From Bordetella parapertussis (lineage in GTDB: Bacteria > Acidobacteriota > Terriglobia > Bryobacterales > Bryobacteraceae): DNA of 60,672 nt. The position numbers and the translations under genes were made by a program. Location: positions 1 through 60,672 of the forward strand of contig CALQCC020000027.1 in NCBI GenBank assembly GCA_943328975.2, read 5' to 3'. This document shows positions 1 through 7,852 of the stretch, one piece after another (the stretch's first letter is position 1; each line of letters starts with the position of its first letter). The notes under the pieces were generated by a model. That model worked only from the letters and a program-made list of their open reading frames with translations. It was not told the DNA's origin and ran no database searches.

Positions 1-418
1 GAGCAGCCATCACCAGCTTACCGGCCGAGACCAGAACCTCTTTATTGGCCAGCCCGACGCGCTTCTTCAGGCGGATCGCTTCGTAGGTGGCCTTCAGCCC
101 TTCCACGCCCACGATCGCCGACATCACAAAGCCGGTTTCAGAGGCAATCGCCGCATCCACGCGCGCCTTGGGACCGTAGGCGATCTCCGTCCCCGTGAAG
201 GTTCCGATCTTGCGCAGCGCCTTCGCCGCCGCCTCGTCCGCCACTACGGCGACCTTCGGCCGGAATTCGCCGATCTGCTGCGCCAGCAGGTCTACATTGC
301 GCCCAGCCACCAGAGCGTAAATACCGAAACGCTCCGGCCATTGCCGGACCACGTTCAAAGTATTGACACCAATGGAGCCAGTTGAGCCGAGAACAGTAAG
401 GAGAGTCACCCGATTCAA
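1..418 (-). CDS. dxr: 1-deoxy-D-xylulose 5-phosphate reductoisomerase, N-terminal part (partial)
   Basis: This enzyme performs the second step of the MEP isoprenoid pathway, converting DXP to MEP with NADPH in the cytoplasm. The reverse strand encodes a dinucleotide-binding start reading LTVLGSTGSIG, followed by the RNVDLL and GLANKEVLVSAG segments typical of DXR. The gene runs off the left edge, so only about 138 residues are visible. The start is uncertain: a TTG at 418 lies 12 bases after a GGGGAG Shine-Dalgarno sequence and is preferred, while a GTG at 409 would give the usual short N-terminus. Confidence 0.9.
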   Translation of the reverse strand, partial: MNRVTLLTVLGSTGSIGVNTLNVVRQWPERFGIYALVAGRNVDLLAQQIGEFRPKVAVVADEAAAKALRKIGTFTGTEIAYGPKARVDAAIASETGFVMSAIVGVEGLKATYEAIRLKKRVGLANKEVLVSAGKLVMAA

Positions 419-746
419 GAATACCACTGGCTCCCCTGTCGCACTAGACTATTAAGGAAGTCCGAGGCGCACAGCGCAGGCCGAGCTCATTTGCTAGTGG
501 AGGAAGATCGCGGCCTGCTGCGTTGTGCGCGATTCAAGAAAGGGGGGGGGCGCCGGGAAGGTTTGCTTCAGGGGTCTTATCTGAGGTTAGTCTCGCTTTG
601 GTGGGAGTTGCCTCCCCGGCTTGATTCCAATACTAGTATAAGTCCCCCGTGGATGCAAGACTTTTTGTATGAATTTCTGGATACGGCTCTAATCGATTGT
701 TTTTATGGGGTCTATGGACGAATTCGCAGAGGAATATGCCTCGCAC
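419..746. other. intergenic stretch without a recognised gene
   Basis: This region lies between the start of dxr and the stop of the upstream dehydrogenase gene. It holds a run of nine G near 542-550 and a small palindrome-like TACTAGTATA near 632. An open frame on the plus strand exists, but its translation is low-complexity and resembles nothing known. The dxr promoter presumably lies here; no clear -35/-10 pair could be assigned. Confidence 0.5.
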
Positions 747-1640
747 CTAGGACTTCTTTACGACCGCCCCCGTCCAATCTTCCAAAACACGGATTGCCGA
801 ACAGAAGTCGTCATCCCCCATCCCCTTGGCCACCGTGGCCCGTAACATCTGCTCTGTCACCGAGCTAGCAGGAACCGGGACGTTCAAATCCCGGGCCATC
901 TGAAGGGCGAACCCTACATCCTTATGCATCCACTTGGCGGAAAAGTGGGTGGTGAAGTCGCGATTGAGGATAAACGGAGCCTTGAAACTGGCCAGTCCAC
1001 TCCTGGCGGCGCTGTTTTCGAGGATGTCGATCATCAGCTCGGGCGGGATGCCGGCTTTCTGGGCTAGCACGAGCCCTTCTGAAAACGCCTGGAAGATCCC
1101 CGCCCCGACCATGTTCTGGGTCACTTTGGCGCGCAGCCCCAGGCCAGGACCGCCACAGTAGAAGAAAAGCTTGCCCATGATTTCCATGTAGGGCTTGGCG
1201 CGTTCGTAAGCCGCCATGTGGCCTCCGATCATGAAGGTGAGCGTCGCCTTATCCGCACCGCCGGTAGAACCGGTCACCGGCGCGTCGAGGAAATCGACGC
1301 CTTTGGCCGCAAACTCCTTGCCGATCTCGACACTGGCGTCAGGAGCAATCGAACTGCAATCGGAAATGACCGCCCCTTGGCGAGCCGTCTCGATCAGACC
1401 GTTCTTGCCCAGGCAGACCTCTTGCACCATGGCGGTATCGCCGACGCAGATGAAGATGAAGTCGGCTTGTTCGGCGACATCCCGGGGAGTCGCACAAACC
1501 GTGCCCTTGCCTTCCTTGGCCAACTTTTTTGCTTTGCCCGCCGTGTGCGACCATAGCGCGACATCGTGACCGGCGCGAAGCAAGTGCCCGGCCATGCGAT
1601 AGCCCATGATGCCGAGTCCAAGAAATCCGATTTGTGCCAA
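747..1640 (-). CDS. NAD(P)-dependent beta-hydroxyacid dehydrogenase (3-hydroxyisobutyrate dehydrogenase / GLYR1-like family)
   Basis: The 297-residue protein is a cytoplasmic oxidoreductase that reduces or oxidises a small beta-hydroxyacid or semialdehyde; the exact substrate is not readable. The N-terminal Rossmann motif GFLGLGIMG lies at residues 5-13, the substrate-binding segment DAPVTGSTGGA near 118-128, and the conserved catalytic lysine is in the RAKVTQN segment. Length is normal for the family. The start is TTG, chosen because AGGAGG stands eight bases upstream. It lies upstream of dxr on the same strand, but a 330-base gap argues against one operon. Confidence 0.88.
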   Translation of the reverse strand: MAQIGFLGLGIMGYRMAGHLLRAGHDVALWSHTAGKAKKLAKEGKGTVCATPRDVAEQADFIFICVGDTAMVQEVCLGKNGLIETARQGAVISDCSSIAPDASVEIGKEFAAKGVDFLDAPVTGSTGGADKATLTFMIGGHMAAYERAKPYMEIMGKLFFYCGGPGLGLRAKVTQNMVGAGIFQAFSEGLVLAQKAGIPPELMIDILENSAARSGLASFKAPFILNRDFTTHFSAKWMHKDVGFALQMARDLNVPVPASSVTEQMLRATVAKGMGDDDFCSAIRVLEDWTGAVVKKS

Positions 1641-1690
1641 GGGTGTAGCCTCCTGAGATGGAAGCTACGATTCTAACAGGGGCGAGCGCT

Positions 1691-1924
1691 TTACGAAACC
1701 TGCGAAACGGTTTCTTGCGTGGGCTGCTGCCGCTGCATGTTGGTCAGCAGCCGCAGGATCACCAGGTCGGACGCCTGGAACGTATGCACCGGGACATTCG
1801 TGAGATCTTCATCGCGCTCCACCACATGACTACGGATCATCGTTCGGAGTTGTCCGATGCTGATCCCCAATTCCTCGGCGGCTTCTGTTTCCGTATATTG
1901 CGACTTGGTTCTCGTTGGCGGCAT
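1691..1924 (-). CDS. small MerR-like helix-turn-helix protein
   Basis: This 77-residue protein looks like a stand-alone MerR-type winged helix domain. The YTETEAAEELGISIGQLR segment at residues 10-27 has the pattern of a MerR recognition helix, followed by a second part with an FQASDLVILRLL helix. There is no effector-binding or dimerisation coiled coil, so it is either a minimal DNA-binding regulator or an adaptor. It sits 50 bases upstream of the dehydrogenase gene on the same strand and may be cotranscribed with it. No strong ribosome binding site is visible. Targets are unknown. Confidence 0.65.
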   Translation of the reverse strand: MPPTRTKSQYTETEAAEELGISIGQLRTMIRSHVVERDEDLTNVPVHTFQASDLVILRLLTNMQRQQPTQETVSQVS

Positions 1925-2196
1925 GGCTACAACTTGATTCTAGGGGCGGGTGCCAGAACCCCCAATCGGGAGAACTCTTATTTAAGCCTCGGTATCGCCT
2001 GACGTACTTACGTACTAGGGAACGACCCGGAGAAAGCCGGTCCCTACCCCATTGCGCCCGGCCTCGAATCCGTGATATCGTTCCAGTAGCAACAGGAGTC
2101 CAGTAACACGTTTGAATTCCGCAGTTAGAGCCTACCCGCTTACACCCGCCTCAACGAGTTTGGAACCCAACAAAGCTAGAAAGAAGAATTAGAGAT

Positions 2197-2400
2197 ATGA
2201 AAGAAAACGGAACTGTAAAGTGGTTCAATGCTGCGAAGGGATTCGGATTCCTGGCGCGCGAAAACGGCGAGGATGTGTTTGTGCACTACTCCGCGATTGA
2301 AGCGGGCGGCTACCGCACCCTCGAAGAAGGCGCCAAGGTCTCCTTCGTAGTGAAAAAGGGACCGAAGGGCCTCCAGGCCGAGCAAGTCACCCTGCTCTAA
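2197..2400 (+). CDS. cold-shock domain protein (CspA family)
   Basis: A 67-residue single OB-fold protein that binds single-stranded nucleic acid and acts as an RNA chaperone in the cytoplasm. Both RNA-binding motifs are present: RNP1 as KGFGFL at about residues 16-21 and RNP2 as VFVHY at about 29-33. Length is exactly that of bacterial CspA proteins. An A/G-rich AGAAAGAAGAA element precedes the ATG. The 270 bases upstream hold no gene and may include a long 5' leader of the kind cold-shock genes often have, though no specific structure was recognised. Confidence 0.95.
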   Translation: MKENGTVKWFNAAKGFGFLARENGEDVFVHYSAIEAGGYRTLEEGAKVSFVVKKGPKGLQAEQVTLL

Positions 2401-2411
2401 CTAGCTCGAAA

Positions 2412-2424
2412 CGGGCGCGGCCCG
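2412..2424. other. short GC hairpin between cspA-like gene and GH97 gene
   Basis: A 5-bp inverted repeat CGGGC/GCCCG with a 3-base loop lies 11 bases after the cold-shock stop. No T-tract follows, so it is at best a weak pause or RNA-stabilising hairpin rather than a proven terminator. Confidence 0.3.
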
Positions 2425-2447
2425 GTAGAATGGAAGCGGATACAATC

Positions 2448-4418
2448 ATGTCCCGCACTTTCTTCCGGATCGCGCCCGTTTTGTTTTTAGCGGCAGTCTT
2501 TTTCACTGCAACAAGTGCCGTCGCTCAAGACGATCTCGTCACCATCAAGTCCCCAGACGGACGCATCGAGTTCCGCATGCTCGACGGCCCCCCTTGGGAA
2601 CAAGGTCTGCCCTTCCCGCATCTCACCTACCAGGTCGACTTCAACGGCAAGCGCCTGATCGACACCTCGCACCTCGGCTTTGAAATCGACAGCGCCCTGC
2701 CCCTGGGACACAAACTGGGCCTGATCACCACCTCCGCCGAAACGGTGGACCAGACCTATACCTCGCCCGCAGGCAAGACCAAAATCATCCACAGTCACTT
2801 CAATGAGGTTGTGGCCGAGTATCTGCAAAACGGCTCTCTAGGCCGCCGCATGACCATGGAAGTTCGCGTCTTCAACGACGGCGTGGCGTTCCGCTACGTG
2901 ATTCCCCAAACCGCCCCTCTGTTGAATTTGCGGATCCCCAGCGAGATTACCGAGTTCGTCTTCGCCAAAGACGGCGACTCCTATCCTCTATTGCTGCGCG
3001 ATTTTCAGACCGGCTATGACGACCAGTACAGCAAGCTGACCTTGAGCGGGATTCATACCGACTCGCTGATCGCGCTGCCGTTCTTGGTGGAACAGCCCGG
3101 CGTCGGCTGGCTCGCGGTCACAGAGGCGGACCTCGACGAATTCGCCGGATTGTATCTAGCCCACGAAGGCGGACGAACCATGCGCGCTCGCCTATCGCCC
3201 CGTGTGGATGGATCCACTTTGCCCGTGATTCTGAAGACTCCCGCAGTGACGCCGTGGCGTGTGTTGCTGATCGCGGACGCTCCCTCGAAATTGATCGAGT
3301 CCAACATCGTCGTCAGCTTGAATCGTCCGACGCAGCTAAAAGACACCTCGTGGATTCAGCCGGGCAAGGCCGCGGAAACCGGCTGGAGCGGTGCAGCGAT
3401 GACCACCGCTTCGATGAAGCGCCACATCGACTTCGCTTCCGAATCGAAGCTCGAGTACTTGGTCATCGACGAAGGCTGGGCCCCGAAGGGCAACGGCAAC
3501 GTGGGGGACCTGCTACGCATCGTTCCCGAGATCGACATGCCCAACGTCCTCGCCTACGCGAAACAGAAGAACGTCGGCGTGTGGCTGTGGGCGCATTGGC
3601 GATCGATCGAATCCCAAATGGACGAGGCGTTCACGCAGTTTGAAAAATGGGGCGTCCGCGGCGTGAAGATCGACGCCATGAACCGCGACGACCAGACCAT
3701 GGTCGAGTTCTATCACGAAGTCGCCGCCAAGGCCGCCGAGCACCACCTCATGCTCGACTTCCACGGCGCCTACAAACCCGACGGCATGCAGCGAACCTTC
3801 CCCAACGTGCTCACGAGCGAAGCCGTTCTGGGCTCGGAATATTCCAAGTCGAGCGCGACCGCCACACCCGAGCACAACGTCATGCTAGCCTACACCCGCA
3901 TGTTGGCCGGACCCATGGATTACACCCTCGGCGGCTTCAACAACGTAACCCGCGCAGAGTTCCAGCCGCGCAGCCAGCGACCCATGGTGCTAGGTACACG
4001 CGCGCATCAACTGGCCCTCTATGTCGTATTCGAGAGCCCCCTGCAGATGGTCGCCGATGACCCGGACGCTTACAAAGGTGAACGTGACTTCGACTTCATC
4101 AAGGCCGTCCCCTCGGCATGGGACGAGACCCGAGCGTTGTCCGGCGAGGTCGGGCAATACGTAACCCTCGCCCGCAGCCGCGGCAACGAGTGGTATCTAG
4201 GAGCAATCACCAATTGGACCGCCCGCGAAATCGACGTGCCGCTAACGTTCTTAGGCGCCGGTGACTACGTCGCCGAAATCTACGCTGACGCCCCCGATGC
4301 TGCCTCCAACCCCAAGCACATAGCGATCGAACAACGGCGCGTGAATGCGACCGCAAGCCTCCACCTCAAACTGGCATCCGGCGGCGGAGCAGCCATCCGC
4401 TTCCGTCGGGCGAACTGA
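2448..4418 (+). CDS. exported glycoside hydrolase family 97 (alpha-galactosidase/alpha-glucosidase type)
   Basis: The 656-residue protein has a signal peptide ending near SAVAQ, an N-terminal GH97 beta-sandwich, a central TIM barrel and a C-terminal beta domain. Barrel signatures include TGWSGAAM, LVIDEGW and VKIDAMNRDDQ, with acidic residues D409, E458 and E464 in the catalytic region. In GH97 an aspartate in the VKID position is associated, from memory, with the retaining subgroup that includes alpha-galactosidases, so retention is inferred rather than shown. It probably removes terminal alpha-linked sugars in the periplasm. The ATG at 2448 is preferred over 2430 because it gives a clean signal peptide. 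Confidence 0.88.
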   Translation: MSRTFFRIAPVLFLAAVFFTATSAVAQDDLVTIKSPDGRIEFRMLDGPPWEQGLPFPHLTYQVDFNGKRLIDTSHLGFEIDSALPLGHKLGLITTSAETVDQTYTSPAGKTKIIHSHFNEVVAEYLQNGSLGRRMTMEVRVFNDGVAFRYVIPQTAPLLNLRIPSEITEFVFAKDGDSYPLLLRDFQTGYDDQYSKLTLSGIHTDSLIALPFLVEQPGVGWLAVTEADLDEFAGLYLAHEGGRTMRARLSPRVDGSTLPVILKTPAVTPWRVLLIADAPSKLIESNIVVSLNRPTQLKDTSWIQPGKAAETGWSGAAMTTASMKRHIDFASESKLEYLVIDEGWAPKGNGNVGDLLRIVPEIDMPNVLAYAKQKNVGVWLWAHWRSIESQMDEAFTQFEKWGVRGVKIDAMNRDDQTMVEFYHEVAAKAAEHHLMLDFHGAYKPDGMQRTFPNVLTSEAVLGSEYSKSSATATPEHNVMLAYTRMLAGPMDYTLGGFNNVTRAEFQPRSQRPMVLGTRAHQLALYVVFESPLQMVADDPDAYKGERDFDFIKAVPSAWDETRALSGEVGQYVTLARSRGNEWYLGAITNWTAREIDVPLTFLGAGDYVAEIYADAPDAASNPKHIAIEQRRVNATASLHLKLASGGGAAIRFRRAN

Positions 4419-4431
4419 GCGCGCAAAAGAA

Positions 4432-4473
4432 AACCTCCGCTGAACCATGAAAACCATGGAATCAGCGGAGGTT
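4432..4473. terminator. bidirectional intrinsic terminator
   Basis: A perfect 12-bp inverted repeat (AACCTCCGCTGA at 4432-4443 and its complement at 4462-4473) has a further inner CCATG/CATGG stem, leaving a 5-base loop. GTTTATTT follows on the plus strand and AAAAGAAAA precedes it, which reads as a T-tract on the minus strand. It lies between the stops of the convergent GH97 gene (4418) and the exported-protein operon (4492) and should end both transcripts. Confidence 0.88.
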
Positions 4474-4491
4474 GTTTATTTGTGAAGAATG

Positions 4492-5436
4492 TTAGTTACG
4501 TGCCCCGCCGAACATGTGTTCGACGTCGCGGTTGTTTTCCTGGCAGATATATTCGTACATCTCTTCGCCCGTCTGCCAACGCAGATACCAGCCGCCCGTC
4601 CACGGACGCGTATAAGCCCCGGGGTCGTCTATGGTGACTTCGTACTTCATCGTGTCGTAGTCAGTCCGTGTGAACTTCTCGATCAAGTGCAGCGCGGACG
4701 TGCTGGGAATCCCCTCACGTGTCAGCCAGAACTTCTCGTTGAAGCCCACAGTATCGACCACCAGAGTCTCGCCTTCCCAGTGCCCAATCGCATGTCCTGA
4801 GAACGAAGGATCCAGGTCCTTCGGATGCGTGCGACCGTCCATGTAAACCGTGCGCCAAGTGTGCGGTCCGCCGACGCCCATGATGTACATGCGCTTCTCG
4901 GCCGGCACGTCGATGATCTCCGAGCCGTACGGCGTGTGGAACATACGCGACCCGCCCGACGGCTTGCAGCGTACGTGTGGATCGTCTTTGGTCGTCGTGG
5001 CCTGGCGGAACTCGTAAACCGCCTTCGCCCACGGCTGCCACGGCACATCCTCAATCTTGATGTTCGTCGGCAGATACATGCTCGGGTTGTCGAGCCCACC
5101 CGGAGGATTCGTCGCCAGCGTCGCGCCGGCGTTGCCTTCCCACATACCCTTTTGACCGGGCAGCGGACCTAAGTTCACCCGTCCATCCGGCCAGTGCGGC
5201 GTGGGCGCCGAAGGACCTTTTTGCTTGCCCTTACCCTTGCCCTTCTGCGCGACCCCGCCATTCGGTCCGATCTCAAAACCGGAGTTCAGATCGACAGCCG
5301 GGTTCGGAGCCTGGCCGCCCTTCTGTTGGTTTTGTTGCGCCGACGAAGGAGCCGTAAACGCGAGAAACAGCGCGGCACCGGAAGCCGCCGCAAGCAAGCC
5401 GATTGTACGTAATCCAGAAGCCGAGCGCTGCCGCAT
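4492..5436 (-). CDS. exported protein of unknown function, paralogue of the C-terminal half of the 5857-6957 product
   Basis: This 314-residue protein has an N-terminal signal peptide (hydrophobic run, cleavage near PSSAQQ) and a lysine/glycine-rich linker (KGKGKGKQKG). Its main domain carries WPDGRVNLGP, QPWAKAVYEFRQ, KWEGETLVV-like and DDPGAYTRPW motifs. The same motif order occurs in the upstream DUF6152 fusion protein, so the two are paralogous. The domain is common in Acidobacteriota but I know no function for it. It is the last gene of a five-gene operon, two bases after the stop of the DUF6152 gene, and is followed by a strong terminator. Confidence 0.8.
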   Translation of the reverse strand: MRQRSASGLRTIGLLAAASGAALFLAFTAPSSAQQNQQKGGQAPNPAVDLNSGFEIGPNGGVAQKGKGKGKQKGPSAPTPHWPDGRVNLGPLPGQKGMWEGNAGATLATNPPGGLDNPSMYLPTNIKIEDVPWQPWAKAVYEFRQATTTKDDPHVRCKPSGGSRMFHTPYGSEIIDVPAEKRMYIMGVGGPHTWRTVYMDGRTHPKDLDPSFSGHAIGHWEGETLVVDTVGFNEKFWLTREGIPSTSALHLIEKFTRTDYDTMKYEVTIDDPGAYTRPWTGGWYLRWQTGEEMYEYICQENNRDVEHMFGGARN

Positions 5437-5438
5437 GT

Positions 5439-5843
5439 TTAGTTACCCTTGCCTTCGCTCGAAGCCGCGCCCAACCGTTTGCCGGTGGACGACAAAGTTA
5501 CCGTCCGCGCGTTCACCTGCTTGCTGCCGTCTTTGGCCAGCGTCGCGTTCACCGTCACTTCATCACCGATCTTCATGGTGTTGCGCGTCCAACCACTACG
5601 CTGCAATCCATTCGGCGGACCCATTTCGCAACCCCAGTTGGTGACCTTGCCGTCTTCGCCCTCAACGTCGATAAAGAAGTAGACATGAGGATTCATCCAC
5701 TCCACTTTGGTCACCGTGCCGGTGAGATTCACGACTTTCTTGGAGTCGTATTCCGCGGAGAAAGAGTGGTGCGCGGAGGCAGGCACCACCGCGAAGGTCA
5801 CGGCGATTCCCAGAACGAGAGTGCTTAATAGGCTGAGTTTCAT
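5439..5843 (-). CDS. exported DUF6152 family protein
   Basis: The 134-residue protein begins with a signal peptide ending in PASAHHSF, so after cleavage it would expose an N-terminal HHS segment, a feature of this family. The body shows LTGTVTKVEWMNPHVY and RSGWTRNTMKIGDEV, typical of DUF6152 domains with an OB-like beta pattern. Function is unknown; the His pair after the signal peptide invites a metal-binding hypothesis. The ATG at 5843 is chosen because AGGAGA stands upstream and it removes a basic non-signal extension. It is the fourth gene of the minus-strand operon. Confidence 0.82.
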   Translation of the reverse strand: MKLSLLSTLVLGIAVTFAVVPASAHHSFSAEYDSKKVVNLTGTVTKVEWMNPHVYFFIDVEGEDGKVTNWGCEMGPPNGLQRSGWTRNTMKIGDEVTVNATLAKDGSKQVNARTVTLSSTGKRLGAASSEGKGN

Positions 5844-5856
5844 GGCGAGTCTCCTC

Positions 5857-6957
5857 TTAATTCCCTGCTTCCAGATCGCGATTGTTGTCGTCGCAGTAAT
5901 ACTCATCGACGTCGTCTGCCGCAATCCATTGCAGGTCCCAACTGGCGATCCACGGCCGGGTGTAAGTACCCGGATCGTCTACCGTTACTTGATATCTTAA
6001 CGTGTCGTAATCGGGGCGCGAGATGCGTTCGGTGAGCTTCAAGCTTTCGCCGTGCGGAATCCCGCCGTTGCTCAGCCAGAAGCGCTCGGCGAGGCCAGTG
6101 GCCTGCACCACCAGCGTGTCGCCTTCCCATTTGCCGACCGAATACCCAAAGTAGCTCGGCGTAACATCCTCATTGTTCGGAACCTCTCGGCCATCCAGGT
6201 CGATGTTGCGCCAGTTCCGATTGGAACCCCGCGCCAACACGAACACACGCGGACGATCGGCGTCTTCCAGAATCTGGAAGCCGTAGGGAGCCTGGAATTG
6301 ACGCGGTCCACCGGCGGGCAAACAAGCCGCCATCGGATCGTCTTTCAAACGATTGCGCTGCCGATATTCGTACAGAGCCTTGGCCCACGGTTGGAACGGA
6401 GCAACCTTGCCGGCATCGGCGATATTCGCCAGGATACCTTCACTGTTCATCGCGATGTTGCCAGCGGAAGTTTCAACCATTGCCGGACGGCTGGGGTTGG
6501 CCCAGTATCCGAACTGACCCGGCTCCGGTCCCAAGCGCACGTGGCCATTGGGCCAGCGCGGAGCGGCCTTCCCGGTCTTCGTCGCCGGGATCACCGGGGA
6601 AGCCGACTCGTTCAACTTGGCTCCACCCGCCAGCGTGATCGTCTTTCCGTGCGCCGTGCGTTTTCCATCCCGCGCGCGGCTGCCTACGATGGTGACCACG
6701 TCGCCCGCGTGCAGCGATTCCCCTGTCCAACCCGAGCGGCGCAGTTCGGTGCGGCTCGCGAATTCGACGGCCCAGCTGCCGCCCACGGCATCGACGTAAA
6801 CCCACACATGCGGATTCGCCCAATCCCACTTGCTAACAGTGCCGCTAATGGTGACCGGGGTCGCGTCGTTATATACGGCGCTCATCGAGTGGTGCGCCAT
6901 CAAACTGGCGGCGGCCACGCCCAGCCCAGCGATCGCGAGAAGAATGCGAGCCTTCAT
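5857..6957 (-). CDS. exported fusion of DUF6152 domain and the unknown C-terminal domain
   Basis: This 366-residue protein has a signal peptide ending at LMAHHSM and then a DUF6152 domain (TVSKWDWANPHVWVYVD, RRSGWTGESLHAGD). A second domain runs from about residue 135 with WPNGHVRLGPEPGQ, QPWAKALYEYRQ, GKWEGDTLVV and DDPGTYTRPW. The next two genes encode the same two domains as separate proteins, so the operon holds a fused and a split version side by side. The ATG at 6957 overlaps the stop of the cytochrome gene (TAATG), which argues for translational coupling. Function is unknown; location is periplasmic. Confidence 0.82.
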   Translation of the reverse strand: MKARILLAIAGLGVAAASLMAHHSMSAVYNDATPVTISGTVSKWDWANPHVWVYVDAVGGSWAVEFASRTELRRSGWTGESLHAGDVVTIVGSRARDGKRTAHGKTITLAGGAKLNESASPVIPATKTGKAAPRWPNGHVRLGPEPGQFGYWANPSRPAMVETSAGNIAMNSEGILANIADAGKVAPFQPWAKALYEYRQRNRLKDDPMAACLPAGGPRQFQAPYGFQILEDADRPRVFVLARGSNRNWRNIDLDGREVPNNEDVTPSYFGYSVGKWEGDTLVVQATGLAERFWLSNGGIPHGESLKLTERISRPDYDTLRYQVTVDDPGTYTRPWIASWDLQWIAADDVDEYYCDDNNRDLEAGN

Positions 6958-7241
6958 TATTGGCCAGCCTCCGGTCCAAAATTCTTCACTAAGTAGTCGA
7001 GCAACATGTTTGTCTCTTCCGGCGTCAAAACAGCGCCCTGATCGATCATCGCGCGCGTGCTGTCCCGCCATTCTTCCTTGCTCCGCTGCTGCGCCTTGAC
7101 TCTTTCCAGCGTGTGGCACCCGGAGCAGACACCTTCAAACAATTCCTTCGCAGGATCCTTCGGCGGGGGTGCCTGGGACATCACTGGCCCCACTGCCAGA
7201 AACGCTAGAGCCACTCCTGCGGCAACTCCGGCTTTCCCCAC
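6957..7241 (-). CDS. small exported c-type cytochrome
   Basis: A 94-residue protein with a signal peptide (cleavage near MSQA) and a single haem-binding motif CSGCH at residues 39-43; its SDR-EEW and NMLLDYLVKNFGP helices are typical of small class I cytochromes. A methionine in the C-terminal part could be the distal ligand. It likely carries electrons in the periplasm, perhaps for the divergent PQQ alcohol dehydrogenase at 7853; that partnership is inferred from position only. The start is GTG and the stop overlaps the next gene by one base. Confidence 0.85.
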   Translation of the reverse strand: MGKAGVAAGVALAFLAVGPVMSQAPPPKDPAKELFEGVCSGCHTLERVKAQQRSKEEWRDSTRAMIDQGAVLTPEETNMLLDYLVKNFGPEAGQ

Positions 7242-7242
7242 G

Positions 7243-7638
7243 TTAATCCCGCTTCAGTTTGAAATCGCCCTTGGCTTTGCCTTGGGTCCAAGTGCCGGTG
7301 ATGGTGCGATTGTACGATCCGATGTCGCCGAGCTTGCCGTCTGCGCTGATGTGTTGGCCGTCTTTGGTGTCGGTCTCGATATGCACGGTCCAGTCGGCCG
7401 GGTTCAGCGTCACCGTCTTCAACGGCGCTCCGTTTTTGCCCGGATTCAACGTGCCCTCAACCGACTTGTTGTTCCACTTCATGAACATCACGATGGGAGT
7501 CCGCTGCTTCGCGCTGCTGCCCCAGTCACCATGCCAGGAGCCTGTGAGAGGGTGCCCTTCCTGGGCAATAACCAAACCCGCGAGCGCGCCGCCCGCCAAC
7601 GCAACCACGATTCCTACATGGGAAAGTTTCCGGAACAT
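7243..7638 (-). CDS. exported protein of unknown function
   Basis: A 131-residue protein with a signal peptide (VALAGGALAGLVIAQE) followed by a compact beta-rich domain containing LTGSWHGDWG, WNNKSVEGTLNPG and ITGTWTQG repeats of the lipocalin-like or beta-barrel kind. I recognise no named family. It is the first gene of the five-gene minus-strand operon and is separated by one base from the cytochrome gene. The 214-base divergent intergenic region to the PQQ dehydrogenase probably holds promoters for both directions. Confidence 0.7.
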   Translation of the reverse strand: MFRKLSHVGIVVALAGGALAGLVIAQEGHPLTGSWHGDWGSSAKQRTPIVMFMKWNNKSVEGTLNPGKNGAPLKTVTLNPADWTVHIETDTKDGQHISADGKLGDIGSYNRTITGTWTQGKAKGDFKLKRD

Positions 7639-7852
7639 GAGTTACATTCTACAGCTATTTCAAAAAAAGATCGCACTGCCTTCTAGCAGGGCTACGCGCC
7701 ACCACAATGCCGACACAGAACCGCGACCGTGAGGGAGCGGCCAGACTCGATAAACAGTGAATTACACGACACCGTCGCGATTCTGTGCGTCGCGGTCCCG
7801 CGCACCTAGCAGCAAAAAGAGATAAGATGCCTTGTGCAGGAGGCAGCCAAGC

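Noticed and set aside
491-868. 125-codon plus-strand frame at the left end
   Set aside because: It overlaps the dehydrogenase gene antisense, has no ribosome binding site, and its translation is low-complexity without any known motif.
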